A DNA stretch of 64,000 nt from JARFQH01 sp963825595 (GTDB lineage: Bacteria > Desulfobacterota > Desulfobacteria > Desulfobacterales > SG8-13), in the NCBI GenBank assembly GCA_963825595.1, contig CAWGUE010000023.1, forward strand, positions 1 through 64,000, in the 5' to 3' direction. The stretch's first letter is position 1; the number at the start of each line of letters is the position of its first letter. Position numbers and translations under genes: made by a program. The notes below the pieces were generated by a model that did no database searches, was not told the origin of the DNA, and worked only from the letters and a program-made list of their open reading frames with translations. Below are positions 1-8,435 of this stretch, piece by piece.

Positions 1-70
1 CCTTCGGCACCATTTATTCTAAATAACGGTCTCGGCGACTTGCTAAGGTCGTTTTTTTGTGATTTTTTTC

Positions 71-916
71 TCAATCCCCCATCATCTCTTTTAACATCCG
101 GATCTCCTCGGCCCAGAGGCTGTCGTCCGGCGTCTCCAAGATCATGGGGATACCGTCGAATCGGGGGTCGTTCATGATCATCCGAAAGACCTCCAGCCCC
201 AGTGTTCCCTTGCCCAGGCTTTCGTGGCGGTCCACGCGGCTGCCTATGGCTCTCTTGCCGTCGTTCAGATGGAGTCCTTTCAAATAGGAAAACCCCACCA
301 CGGCATCGAAGCGCGCCAGGGTCTTTTCATAGCCCTCCGGCGTCACCAGGTCATACCCGGCTGAGAAGCTGTGACAGGTGTCCAAGCAGACACCCACCCG
401 GGATTGGTCTTCGACACCTTCGATAACAGCGGTAAGTTGTTCGAAGCGGTATCCCAGGTTGGTGCCCTGCCCGGCGGTATTTTCGATCACAGCAGTCACC
501 CCGTGCGTTTGTGCCAGGGCCAGATTTATGGACTCGGCGATTCGGGCTAAGCAGGCCTCTTCCGAGATCTTCTGCAGGTGGCTGCCCGGATGAAAATTCA
601 GGTATTTCAACCCCAGCTGCTGGCAGCGGCTCATCTCGTCGGTAAAGGCCATCCGTGATTTTTCCAGACCAGCTTGCTCAGGATGCCCAAGGTTGATGAG
701 ATAGCTGTCGTGGGGTAGGATCTGGTCCGCGGTGTATCCGGCGGCAGAGCAATTCTCCTTGAACCGAATGATAGATTCATCTGTCAACGGCTTGGCCTTC
801 CATTGGCGCTGGTTCTTGGTAAACAGGGCAAATGCAGTGGCTCCGATGGCCTTAGCGTTCAGCGGCGCGTTTTCCACGCCGCCGGCGGCACTGACGTGTG
901 CGCCGATATATTTCAT
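71..916 (-). CDS. nfo: Endonuclease IV (AP endonuclease, class II)
   Basis: This 281-residue protein is a zinc-dependent AP endonuclease that cuts DNA 5' of abasic sites in base-excision repair. The family signatures of the TIM-barrel fold are visible: GAHVSAAGG at the N-terminus, HDSYLINLGHP, ENTAGQGTNLG, GVCLDTCHSFSAGYD and HLNDGKRAIGSRVDRH near the C-terminus, supplying the His, Asp and Glu metal ligands. Length matches the family (about 280). The reading frame stays open 26 codons further upstream, but MKYIGAHVS is the normal family start and has GGGAG about 10 nt before it, so I start at 916. It is transcribed alone, divergently from the gene at 1406. Very secure call. Confidence 0.96.
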   Translation of the reverse strand: MKYIGAHVSAAGGVENAPLNAKAIGATAFALFTKNQRQWKAKPLTDESIIRFKENCSAAGYTADQILPHDSYLINLGHPEQAGLEKSRMAFTDEMSRCQQLGLKYLNFHPGSHLQKISEEACLARIAESINLALAQTHGVTAVIENTAGQGTNLGYRFEQLTAVIEGVEDQSRVGVCLDTCHSFSAGYDLVTPEGYEKTLARFDAVVGFSYLKGLHLNDGKRAIGSRVDRHESLGKGTLGLEVFRMIMNDPRFDGIPMILETPDDSLWAEEIRMLKEMMGD

Positions 917-1405
917 GGCTATTATTCTCCCGACTATTTTTATCGATATAATAGTGTTCAATATATGGTACACAATAGCTACAGTATTGTGCACTCAACG
1001 GGCTTTTTAAAGAAGATAAATATGAACCGGGTCAAGCTCAGTTATTCAGATCCTCCTTGACCGATATTCAAGTCGGTTATATTTTACACCAACGATCTGA
1101 ACGGTCTTTGGAACCTCAGCCTCCACCCACATCCTCTTTCCGGCTGGTAGAGCTAATCTCGACGACAGATCCCAGATTCACAGAATTAGAAGATCCTTTC
1201 TCTATCACCACTGATATGGTTCGAACAAATCCTTACCCGGCATTAATGGGTCTCAAATGTGGCGACCAGACCATGAAAACAGGACACCTAAAATTACCCA
1301 ACTCAGGCCTCCGGAGGCGCCCTATCACCCTCTGGAGGCTGACTTCGTCGTATGATATCAGGCCATACAAACCTTTGACACGTATCAAACAAAGGAGGTT
1401 TCACT
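917..1405. other. Divergent intergenic region, no supported gene
   Basis: This 489-base gap between nfo (leftward) and the gene at 1406 (rightward) should hold both promoters, but I see no convincing -35/-10 pair. An open frame from 1057 to 1443 has no ribosome site, low-complexity composition and runs into the real gene in another frame, so I do not call it. A small palindrome (gcctccggaggc) lies near 1308. Confidence 0.4.
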
Positions 1406-1702
1406 ATGGGAAAATATCTTCTGCTCTGGAGCCTGAACAATGATCTCGTGCCGGCCGATCCCAAAGAGAGGGCATCTGGTTGGGGGATGCTCATGGAGAT
1501 GGTCAAACAAGATCTGAAAAAGGGATTAGCAAAGGACTGGGGCTCATTCCCCGGGGAAAACAGAGGGTACTGCATTTTAGAGGGGAATCATTTGGATGTC
1601 ATGAAGATGACCCAGCAGTATAGCCCGTATGTCGGTTTTGAAGTTCATGCTGCGGCTACGACTAATGATGTCGAAGACCTGATAAAACATTTATCCGGTT
1701 AA
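1406..1702 (+). CDS. Small conserved hypothetical protein (about 98 aa)
   Basis: Function not known. The 98-residue protein begins MGKYLLLWSLNNDLVPADP and contains the pattern ERASGWGMLMEMVKQDLKKG followed by KDWGSF and GYCILEG. From memory, short proteins of this type recur in sulfate-reducing Desulfobacterales; the alternating hydrophobic pattern suggests a dimeric alpha/beta-barrel-like fold, but that is inference. It has no signal peptide or membrane segment. The start is firm: AAAGGAGG stands 7 nt before the ATG. It is monocistronic, closed by a strong terminator 5 nt after the stop codon. Confidence 0.75.
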   Translation: MGKYLLLWSLNNDLVPADPKERASGWGMLMEMVKQDLKKGLAKDWGSFPGENRGYCILEGNHLDVMKMTQQYSPYVGFEVHAAATTNDVEDLIKHLSG

Positions 1703-1706
1703 AATT

Positions 1707-1744
1707 AGAGCAGGCAGGGCCTCAAGGTCCTGCCTGCTCTTCTC
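1707..1744 (+). terminator. Rho-independent terminator
   Basis: A 15-bp stem (agagcaggcagggcc pairing with ggtcctgcctgctct, one G-T pair) closes a TCAA loop and is followed by a short T/C-rich run. It starts 5 nt after the stop codon of the gene at 1406. Confidence 0.85.
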
Positions 1745-1798
1745 TGATCCACATAAAAACTATCCGACATTTCCGCCCTTCGACATTAATCAAATGAT

Positions 1799-1838
1799 AA
1801 AAAGGGGTTCTGGCAATTCGCCAGACCCTTTTTTTATT
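1799..1838 (+). terminator. Second terminator hairpin with T-run
   Basis: The stem ggggttctggc / gccaga-ccc with an AATTC loop is followed by seven T residues, then a further T-rich stretch. It lies 60 nt after the first terminator and may back it up; the flanking A-run would let it work in both directions. Confidence 0.75.
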
Positions 1839-1840
1839 TT

Positions 1841-2187
1841 TTTTAATCCTCGTCTGATAGAGAGAATCCAAAGCGACACCTATGTTCGGTCATTTCAGTC
1901 GGTTGCAAAAACGATTTGTGGTATGGTCGATCCGTGTGTTATCTAAACTGACAAAATATTCCATGCGAGTTAAATGGAAATGATGGCATAGCACACCAGA
2001 TTCTATGGATCCGGCTGCCGTCAATTTTTTATAAACAACCGCAGGGAGTCGTCTCACTCCACCTTTGGGTGAGAAGTCCAATTCTTCCCTATTCCACGGT
2101 TCGATCCATGAAAGGGTCAAATGTTTAAATCGTCTGAATTGACTTATATCCTAAGGACTATTCCTCTGCAAAAACGGGGGTGAATAT
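1841..2187 (+). promoter_or_regulatory. Long leader upstream of the DUF1538 operon
   Basis: This stretch of nearly 350 bases has no supported gene. A 76-codon minus-strand frame at 1890-2120 has no ribosome site and no recognisable motif. The segment about 2040-2085 can fold into alternative hairpins: ggagt pairing with actcc, and ctcac pairing with gtgag around caccttt/ggtg. This could be a structured 5' leader for the ion-transporter-like operon, but I cannot assign it to a known riboswitch. Confidence 0.3.
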
Positions 2188-2964
2188 ATGCAAGAGTCGG
2201 TTTCATTTTCCGAACGCATAACCAAACTTTTTAAAGTATTTGCTATACATATGGTTGGCTCATTCCGAGACCTGACACCAATCATATGTGTCATCGCCGT
2301 CTTTCAGCTGGTGGTATTGCGTCAACCTTTTCCCGAACTGGTTGACATGATCATCGGACTGATTCTCGTTATCCTTGGCTTGGCCTTTTTCGTTATGGGT
2401 TTGGAGATCGGACTCTTTCCCATCGGCGAAGCCATGGCAGAAGCATTTGCCCGCAAGGGAAGTTTGTTCTGGTTGCTCCTGTTCGGTTTTGGACTCGGAT
2501 TTTCAACCACGATCGCCGAACCGGCACTGATCGCGGTAACGAAAGAAGCCGCCGAGGTGGCGGCCAAGGGAAAGTTTATCAGCGCCGATCCCGGTTCCAT
2601 GCAATCCTACGCCATGGGGCTGCGCGTAACAGTGGCCCTGTCTGTGGGGGTTGCCATCCTGGTGGGCCTCATCAGAATTCTCAAAGGATGGCCCATTCAG
2701 TACCTCATCATCGGCGGCTATATCGCTGTTACGATCATCACGGTTTTTGCGCCCAAAGAGATCGTCGGTATCGCTTATGATTCCGGGGGAGTAACCACAT
2801 CAACCGTAACCGTGCCCCTCGTGACGGCTCTGGGGGTGGGGCTGGCCGCCACGATTCGTGGACGCAACCCCCTGGTGGACGGCTTCGGCCTCATTGCGTT
2901 TGCCTCCCTTTTACCGATCGTCTTTGTCATGCTCTACGGCATGGTACTTTTTCGTTTGAATTAG
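2188..2964 (+). CDS. DUF1538 membrane protein, first subunit (UmpA-like)
   Basis: A 258-residue polytopic inner-membrane protein of the DUF1538 family, with about seven hydrophobic segments. Conserved motifs are TTIAEPALIAV near residue 110, DSGGVTTSTVTVPLVTALG near residue 200 and DGFGLIAFASLLPI near the C-terminus. The next gene carries the same three motifs, so the two are paralogues and probably form one hetero-oligomeric transporter. I recall that a DUF1538 pair (UmpAB) from a Halomonas was reported as a two-component Na+/H+ antiporter; applying that here is inference. The start has GGGGG 7 nt upstream. It is the first gene of a three-gene operon with a PII-like protein. Confidence 0.88.
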   Translation: MQESVSFSERITKLFKVFAIHMVGSFRDLTPIICVIAVFQLVVLRQPFPELVDMIIGLILVILGLAFFVMGLEIGLFPIGEAMAEAFARKGSLFWLLLFGFGLGFSTTIAEPALIAVTKEAAEVAAKGKFISADPGSMQSYAMGLRVTVALSVGVAILVGLIRILKGWPIQYLIIGGYIAVTIITVFAPKEIVGIAYDSGGVTTSTVTVPLVTALGVGLAATIRGRNPLVDGFGLIAFASLLPIVFVMLYGMVLFRLN

Positions 2965-2973
2965 GATCGAAAA

Positions 2974-3759
2974 ATGGATCTGGTCACCGCATTTACCAAC
3001 ACTCTTGCCCTGACGGTCAAAGACATTTTACCCGTTGTGGCCCTGCTGTTGTTTTTTCAGTTCGTTGTCCTGCGCAGACCGTTACCGAATTGGAAACATG
3101 TGGCTTTAGGGTTCCTGTTTGTCCTTTTCGGGTTGACCCTGTTCCTGGAAGGACTTGAAGCCGCATTATTTCCGATCGGCAAAATCATGGCCAAGCAACT
3201 GTCGGCTCCGGAATTTGTATTTGGGACAGAAACCGCCCCCCCGGAGGCAGCCTGGTACAAATATTCCTGGGTCTTTGTGTTCGGCGCTCTGATTGGATTC
3301 GCCACAACGGTCGCCGAACCGGCACTGATCGCAGTGAGTTTCAAGGCCCAGGAAGTCTCTCGAGGCGGACTAAACCAGTGGGGGCTGCGTTTGGCCGTTG
3401 CGACCGGAGTGGCTCTCGGAATTGGCATCGGCACGTTTCGCATCGTGACCGGAACGCCGCTGTATCTTTACATTATTGCGGGATATGTGATTGTAATGAT
3501 CCAGACCGTGTTTGCTCCCCGCGAGATCATTCCCCTGGCATACGATTCGGGGGGAGTCACGACCTCGACAGTGACGGTACCCTTGGTGACCGCTCTGGGC
3601 CTGGGGCTCACCGAAACTGTTCCGGGACGTGATCCTGCGCTGGACGGATTTGGACTGATCGCCTTTGCCAGCGTTTTTCCCATAATGACTGTGATGGGAT
3701 ATGCACAGATTGCCCAATGGATATCACGGCGCAAACTGAAGACCACCAGGGAGGGATGA
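2974..3759 (+). CDS. DUF1538 membrane protein, second subunit (UmpB-like)
   Basis: A 261-residue paralogue of the preceding protein, starting 9 nt after its stop codon. It repeats the family motifs: TTVAEPALIAV, DSGGVTTSTVTVPLVTALG and DGFGLIAFASVFPI. It differs by a roughly 20-residue hydrophilic insertion after the third hydrophobic segment (SAPEFVFGTETAPPEAAWYK) and a basic C-terminal tail (RRKLKTTREG). The close spacing and shared motifs fit obligate partners in a two-subunit cation transporter. The stop codon lies 1 nt before the ATG of the PII-like gene, so translation is probably coupled. Confidence 0.88.
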   Translation: MDLVTAFTNTLALTVKDILPVVALLLFFQFVVLRRPLPNWKHVALGFLFVLFGLTLFLEGLEAALFPIGKIMAKQLSAPEFVFGTETAPPEAAWYKYSWVFVFGALIGFATTVAEPALIAVSFKAQEVSRGGLNQWGLRLAVATGVALGIGIGTFRIVTGTPLYLYIIAGYVIVMIQTVFAPREIIPLAYDSGGVTTSTVTVPLVTALGLGLTETVPGRDPALDGFGLIAFASVFPIMTVMGYAQIAQWISRRKLKTTREG

Positions 3760-3760
3760 C

Positions 3761-4105
3761 ATGAATTTCAAGTTAATCATCGCAATGATTAAGACCAACG
3801 TCACCGATCACATTGTCACGGCCGCCAAGGCCGCCGGCGGCACCGGAGCGACGATCATTCCGGCCCGGGGGACAGGAATCCATGAAGCCAAGACTTTCTT
3901 CGGCCTAACCCTCGAAGCCCAGACCGACGTCGTTCTCTTTCTCCTGGAGGAGTGTCTGGTGGCGCCGGTGCTGGATTCAATTTATAAAGCCGGCCACTTT
4001 AAGGCCGCCGGAACGGGGATTGCGTTTGTCATCGACGTGGAACAAGCCGTTGGACTCGAAAGCCAATTGGAGCACTTCAAGCATGCGGCGGAAGATCATG
4101 ATTAG
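3761..4105 (+). CDS. PII-like signalling protein in the DUF1538 operon
   Basis: A 114-residue protein with the PII (GlnB) ferredoxin-like fold. It has the N-terminal strand FKLIIAMIK, a short T-loop region (GTGIHEAKTFFG) and the C-terminal KAAGTGIAFVIDVEQAVG, which matches the nucleotide-binding strand of GlnB. The T-loop lacks the uridylylated Tyr of canonical GlnB/GlnK, so control by GlnD is unlikely. Encoded 1 nt after the second DUF1538 gene, with GGGAGG before the ATG, it most likely binds a small ligand and gates the transporter. The ligand is unknown; ATP/ADP or a cyclic nucleotide are possibilities. The operon role is inference. Confidence 0.85.
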   Translation: MNFKLIIAMIKTNVTDHIVTAAKAAGGTGATIIPARGTGIHEAKTFFGLTLEAQTDVVLFLLEECLVAPVLDSIYKAGHFKAAGTGIAFVIDVEQAVGLESQLEHFKHAAEDHD

Positions 4106-4321
4106 GCGCCATCCTTAATATTTTTATAAACATATCTATTGTACAACCATGTTGCTGCCATCTTGATGAAAAATTAATCAGATAAAAACTAAAATTCTTG
4201 TTAATGTCGCCAGGCCATCGCTTCAGCGACAGCGTGTTTGAGTTATCCATCCGGGTGTTGAAAAGTCCGGGCTAAAGCAGAATAATGCCTGGTTTTCGAC
4301 TATTAACAGAAAGAAAAGATT

Positions 4322-5668
4322 ATGAGAGCGTTACTGAAAACGTCTTCTGAACTTGCCATTAAATACCTGGAAGAACTCGGCCATCGCAAGGTGGCCCCTT
4401 CCGCTGCGGCCATCGAGCAGATCGAACGTTTTAGAGAACCGTTGCCGGAATCGTCCACCAGCCCCGAAGACGTCATCCGCATGCTGGATGACATCGGCTC
4501 TCCGGCAACCATGGCCATGGCCGGCCCCCGCTTCTTCGGGTTTGTCATCGGCGGTTCGCTGCCGGCCTCGCTGGCGGCCAACTGGCTGGCTGCTGCTTGG
4601 GATCAGAACTCGGCCCTGTATCAGGTGACACCGGCCACCGCGCTGATCGAAGAGGTGGCGCTCGGATGGCTGGTCGATCTGTTTGGTTTACCCGCAGGCA
4701 GCGGGGGAGCCTTTGTCACGGGTGCAACGGTGGCCAATTTCACCGGCTTGGCCGCAGCACGAAACGAGGTTCTAAATAAGGTAAACTGGAATGTCGAAGC
4801 TGAAGGTCTATTTGGGGCCCCGCCGATTGCCGTTATTGTCAGCGAGGAAGCGCACCCGACCCTGTTCAAATCCCTGGGAATGCTCGGATTGGGTCGCAGC
4901 CGGGTTATCCGGGTCCCGGTTGACGGTCAAGGCCGCATGCGCACAGATGCGTTTCCCAAAATTTCCGGGCCGACCATCGTGTGCACCCAGGCCGGCAATG
5001 TGAATACCGGCGCATTTGATCCGATTGGTGAGATTTGCGATATCTCCCACGAAAGCGGGGCCTGGGTGCATGTGGACGGCGCCTTCGGCTTGTGGGCGGC
5101 GACGACACCGACGCATTCCCCTCTCATTAAAGGGGTCGAGAAAGCGGACTCATGGGCCACAGACGCCCATAAATGGCTGAATGTGCCCTACGACAGCGGT
5201 ATTACCCTGGTCCGCAATCCACACGCCCTCCAGGCGGCAATGGCCATAACGGCCGATTATCTTCCGACCGCATCGGCATACAGAAATCCGTCGGACTTCA
5301 CGCCGGAACTCTCCCGCAGAGCCAGGGGGATTGAGGTCTGGGCCGCCTTGCGACAGCTGGGGCGCCAGGGCGTTGCCGATATGATTGAGCGCTGCTGCCG
5401 CCATGCCCGGCGATTTGCCGAAGTTCTCGGCGATGCCGGTCACGATATTCTCAATGATGTGGTGCTGAATCAGGTTCTGGTATCGTTTGGAGAGCCTGAA
5501 ATGACCCAAAAAGTCATCGAAGGTATCCAAAAAGACGGTGTCTGCTGGTGCGGTAGCACCGTCTGGCAGGATCATACGGCCATGCGCATCAGTGTTTCTT
5601 CCTGGGCAACCACCGATGAAGATGTCGAGAGGAGTCTGGAATCGATGCTAAGGATTGCGCGGGAATAA
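4322..5668 (+). CDS. PLP-dependent group II decarboxylase family protein
   Basis: A 448-residue fold-type I PLP enzyme of the group II amino-acid decarboxylase family (aromatic-L-amino-acid, glutamate and related decarboxylases). The cofactor lysine sits in DAHKWLNVPYDSG; WVHVDGAFG holds the Asp that contacts the pyridine nitrogen, and VIVSEEAHPTLFKS gives the stacking His. Other typical patterns are GRFFGFVIGGSLPAS-like residues near position 75 and GAFVTGATVANFTGLAAAR. Substrate cannot be read from sequence. It stands alone, 216 nt after the PII-like gene. An ATG preceded by AGAAAGAAAAG is the likely start. Confidence 0.88.
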   Translation: MRALLKTSSELAIKYLEELGHRKVAPSAAAIEQIERFREPLPESSTSPEDVIRMLDDIGSPATMAMAGPRFFGFVIGGSLPASLAANWLAAAWDQNSALYQVTPATALIEEVALGWLVDLFGLPAGSGGAFVTGATVANFTGLAAARNEVLNKVNWNVEAEGLFGAPPIAVIVSEEAHPTLFKSLGMLGLGRSRVIRVPVDGQGRMRTDAFPKISGPTIVCTQAGNVNTGAFDPIGEICDISHESGAWVHVDGAFGLWAATTPTHSPLIKGVEKADSWATDAHKWLNVPYDSGITLVRNPHALQAAMAITADYLPTASAYRNPSDFTPELSRRARGIEVWAALRQLGRQGVADMIERCCRHARRFAEVLGDAGHDILNDVVLNQVLVSFGEPEMTQKVIEGIQKDGVCWCGSTVWQDHTAMRISVSSWATTDEDVERSLESMLRIARE

Positions 5669-5952
5669 TAAAACTCCCCTATAATAAAAAACATTTTCAT
5701 TATTTCAATATGTTAGATTCCTAAATATTTCTCGTTCTCTTTCCCACCCCCAATCATTCACCGTCCACGCGATCCTGGCCACACCTCGCTCACATAAGCT
5801 CGGTTCCGGTCACCAGCTCCGAAATTTTCTCGCAACTGGCAATTCTTGCTAAACTTATTGAACACATGTGCCGATATATACACGGTAACCTTTTAACTGG
5901 CGTATGGCTTTTGGGGATTTTTTTTCATCTAACAGCGTCACCAGGAGGAGGC

Positions 5953-7311
5953 ATGAGCGTATACTATAACGTCGTTTACCAGGGGAAAATACTCGAAGGC
6001 TTCGATTTTGAGGCCGCCAAAAACAAACTCATCGAAAAATTCGCTCTTAACAGGGAAAAAGCCGAGAAAGTACTCAAAAGTCGCCGCGTGGTGTTGAAAA
6101 AGGCGGTCGACGAGATGACCGCCCGCAAGTTGGGTTTGGCCCTCAAACGGGCCGGCCTCGATGTGATCCTGACGAAAAGTCGCACCGCCGCACCGGTTCA
6201 GCCGGTGACCGCCGGGTCCGGCGTAAAAATCGCACCGCGAGCGAATCCAGCTGCCGCGCCCCCTGCCGCCGCACTCGATCGGCAAACAGACATCGCTGTG
6301 TCAACAGCCTCAGCCGACCACGCACCGGCCACAAAGGACAGCGTCATCCCCTTCGCCTTTCGCGGCAAAGGCGGCGAATATTTCAAGATCTGGCTGGTGA
6401 ACGTTGTCCTGACCATCCTCACACTCGGTATTTATTCCGCCTGGGCCAAGGTTCGCCACAAAAAATATATCTACGGCTCGGCACAGCTCAATGGCGCTGG
6501 TTTCGAGTACCTTGCCGATCCGGTCAAGATTCTCAAAGGTCGCATGATTGCCGGTGGTTTTCTGGTCCTTTATTCGACGCTGTCCAATTTGTTTCCTCAA
6601 ATCGGCCTTATCTTCTCTCTGGCACTTTTCGCCGCCGTTCCCTGGATCGTGGTCCGGGCACTGGCCTTCAATGCCCGCAACAGCGCCCTGCGAAACATTC
6701 GTTTCGGCTTCAGCGGCAAAGTCAAAGATGCCGCCAAAGTGTTCGTCCTATGGCCGATTCTCGTGCCTTTGACCCTGGGCATCCTTGCCCCCTACACCTA
6801 TTATCGCCAGAGAAAATTTATTGCCGAAAACAGCAGTTATGGCACCACCCGTTTTGCCTTTACCGCCACGGCGCGTGATTACTACCGCCTTTTTCTAAGC
6901 GCATCGGTTCCGCTGATCATCGGCGTGGGTCTGGTCGCGTTCGTCGTCTTTTTCCTTCCCCCCCTGGCCGTACCGGCCGCATTGGCGTTGTATCTTTATC
7001 TATTTGCCTTTTATTCGGTAAAGACCACCAACCTGCTGTTCAATTCATCCCAACTGGCCGCGCATCGGTTCAAGGCCGACTTGAGAATCAAAGAATACCT
7101 CTTGCTGGTGTTCACAAACTCCTTGGCAACGGCCCTGACCTTAGGTATGTTCTACCCTTGGGCCAAAATTCGAACCCTGCGGTATAAATTCTCCCGCCTT
7201 AGCCTGATCGCGTCGGGGGACATCGACACCTTTATCGCCGGGGAACAGAAGCAAGTCGGTTCTGTGGGAGAAGAAATGAGCGACTTTTTCGATATCGATA
7301 TCGGATTATGA
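5953..7311 (+). CDS. DUF898 (YjgN-type) membrane protein with extra N-terminal domain
   Basis: A 452-residue membrane protein. Residues 1 to about 75 form a soluble domain (YYNVVYQGKILEGFDFEAAK, then a basic helix), followed by an Ala/Pro-rich linker to about 130. The rest is a DUF898/YjgN region made of two similar halves, each with LTLGIYSAWAKVRHKKY or LTLGMFYPWAKIRTLRY after a membrane segment. Eight or so hydrophobic segments are visible. The function of YjgN proteins is unknown. The frame extends 29 codons upstream, but AGGAGGAGGC directly before the ATG at 5953 decides the start. Its stop overlaps the start of the M48 protease gene (ATGA), so the two are translationally coupled. Confidence 0.87.
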   Translation: MSVYYNVVYQGKILEGFDFEAAKNKLIEKFALNREKAEKVLKSRRVVLKKAVDEMTARKLGLALKRAGLDVILTKSRTAAPVQPVTAGSGVKIAPRANPAAAPPAAALDRQTDIAVSTASADHAPATKDSVIPFAFRGKGGEYFKIWLVNVVLTILTLGIYSAWAKVRHKKYIYGSAQLNGAGFEYLADPVKILKGRMIAGGFLVLYSTLSNLFPQIGLIFSLALFAAVPWIVVRALAFNARNSALRNIRFGFSGKVKDAAKVFVLWPILVPLTLGILAPYTYYRQRKFIAENSSYGTTRFAFTATARDYYRLFLSASVPLIIGVGLVAFVVFFLPPLAVPAALALYLYLFAFYSVKTTNLLFNSSQLAAHRFKADLRIKEYLLLVFTNSLATALTLGMFYPWAKIRTLRYKFSRLSLIASGDIDTFIAGEQKQVGSVGEEMSDFFDIDIGL

Positions 7312-8351
7312 TCTCCATAAACGGGAAGTGGTATGACGGCCGAACTTCAGCCGAAGTTCCGGCCGTCTGTTATATATACGACAGCGGTGCCGTGACCGTC
7401 GAAAACGCGGGTGACGGCCGCCGGATCCTGTCTTTATCCCGTTTCACCATCAAAGTCTCCAGCCGTTTGGCCGACACCCCCCGCTATCTCTATTTCCCGG
7501 ATGGCGAAAAATTCGAGACCCAAGACAACCTCTCCGTCGACCGGATCGTGAAGCGTTTCGCCGGTGCCCGCTGGACGGGCTGGCTGCACCGGTTGGAGAG
7601 TCGCTGGCGGTTTGTCCTCATCGCCCTGGCGGGAATGCTCGTGTTTCTATGGGGCGGCATTAAATACGGTGTCCCATTAGCGGCCCGTGGAATCGCCGAG
7701 CGGCTGCCGCCGTCGATCCTCCATGCGGCCGGAGAGCAAACGCTGGGCATACTGGACCGATCGGTTCTGAGCGAAACGAATCTCGACCAGGCCGTCCGGA
7801 GCCGTCTGCAGGAGCATTTCCAACCGGTTATCGCCGGCCACCCGGATCAAATGCTGACAGTCCTGTTTCGCAAGGGAGGAAGGGTCGGTCCGAACGCCTT
7901 TGCCCTGCCGGACGGCACGATCGTTTTCACGGATGAAATGGTTCGACTCGCCGATCACGATGATGAACTCGTGGCCGTTTTAGCGCATGAAATCGGTCAC
8001 GTGGTTCACCGTCACGGTTTACGGGCCGTGATTCAAGATTCTCTGCTTGGTTTTGCCCTATTGGCGATCACCGGAGACGCGACCGGCTCCTCGGAACTCT
8101 TCCTGGGGCTACCCGTCCTGCTGACCCAATTGGCCTACTCGCGCACCTTTGAACGTGAGGCCGATAACTACGCCTTGGACTATTTGCGTACTCATAACAT
8201 CCCGCCGATCCATTTTGCTCACCTGATGCGGCGCATCGAGCAGGCCGTCCCTCCCCGCTCCGAGGGCTCCGAACCCAAATGGTCGGGTTACCTTTCGTCG
8301 CACCCGTTGACCACAGAACGTATCCGGCCCTTCGAAAAAGACGCCGACTGA
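7308..8351 (+). CDS. M48-family membrane-anchored zinc metalloprotease
   Basis: A 347-residue protein with an N-terminal beta-rich domain (residues 1-85), one membrane segment (about 103-120, VLIALAGMLVFLWGGI) and a C-terminal M48 peptidase domain. The zinc site is HEIGH at residues 227-231, and the third ligand is the Glu of EREADNYALDYL near 285. This resembles the HtpX/BepA/YcaL group, which degrades or matures envelope proteins. The overlap with the upstream DUF898 gene suggests the two act together, as DUF898-M48 pairs do in other proteobacteria. The substrate is unknown. Confidence 0.9.
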   Translation: MISINGKWYDGRTSAEVPAVCYIYDSGAVTVENAGDGRRILSLSRFTIKVSSRLADTPRYLYFPDGEKFETQDNLSVDRIVKRFAGARWTGWLHRLESRWRFVLIALAGMLVFLWGGIKYGVPLAARGIAERLPPSILHAAGEQTLGILDRSVLSETNLDQAVRSRLQEHFQPVIAGHPDQMLTVLFRKGGRVGPNAFALPDGTIVFTDEMVRLADHDDELVAVLAHEIGHVVHRHGLRAVIQDSLLGFALLAITGDATGSSELFLGLPVLLTQLAYSRTFEREADNYALDYLRTHNIPPIHFAHLMRRIEQAVPPRSEGSEPKWSGYLSSHPLTTERIRPFEKDAD

Positions 8352-8435
8352 CCGCGACAGCTCACCATCGGAGTCGAAGGCTGGATCACCTCTTTTCATT
8401 ATGCTTTCCCTGGTCGTCATGGCCGAGCAGCTGTA

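Noticed and set aside
1057..1443. 128-codon plus frame upstream of the 98-aa gene
   Set aside because: No ribosome site; frame overlaps the start of the real gene in another frame and shows no family motif.
1890..2120. 76-codon minus frame
   Set aside because: No ribosome site and no recognisable sequence; region more likely leader.
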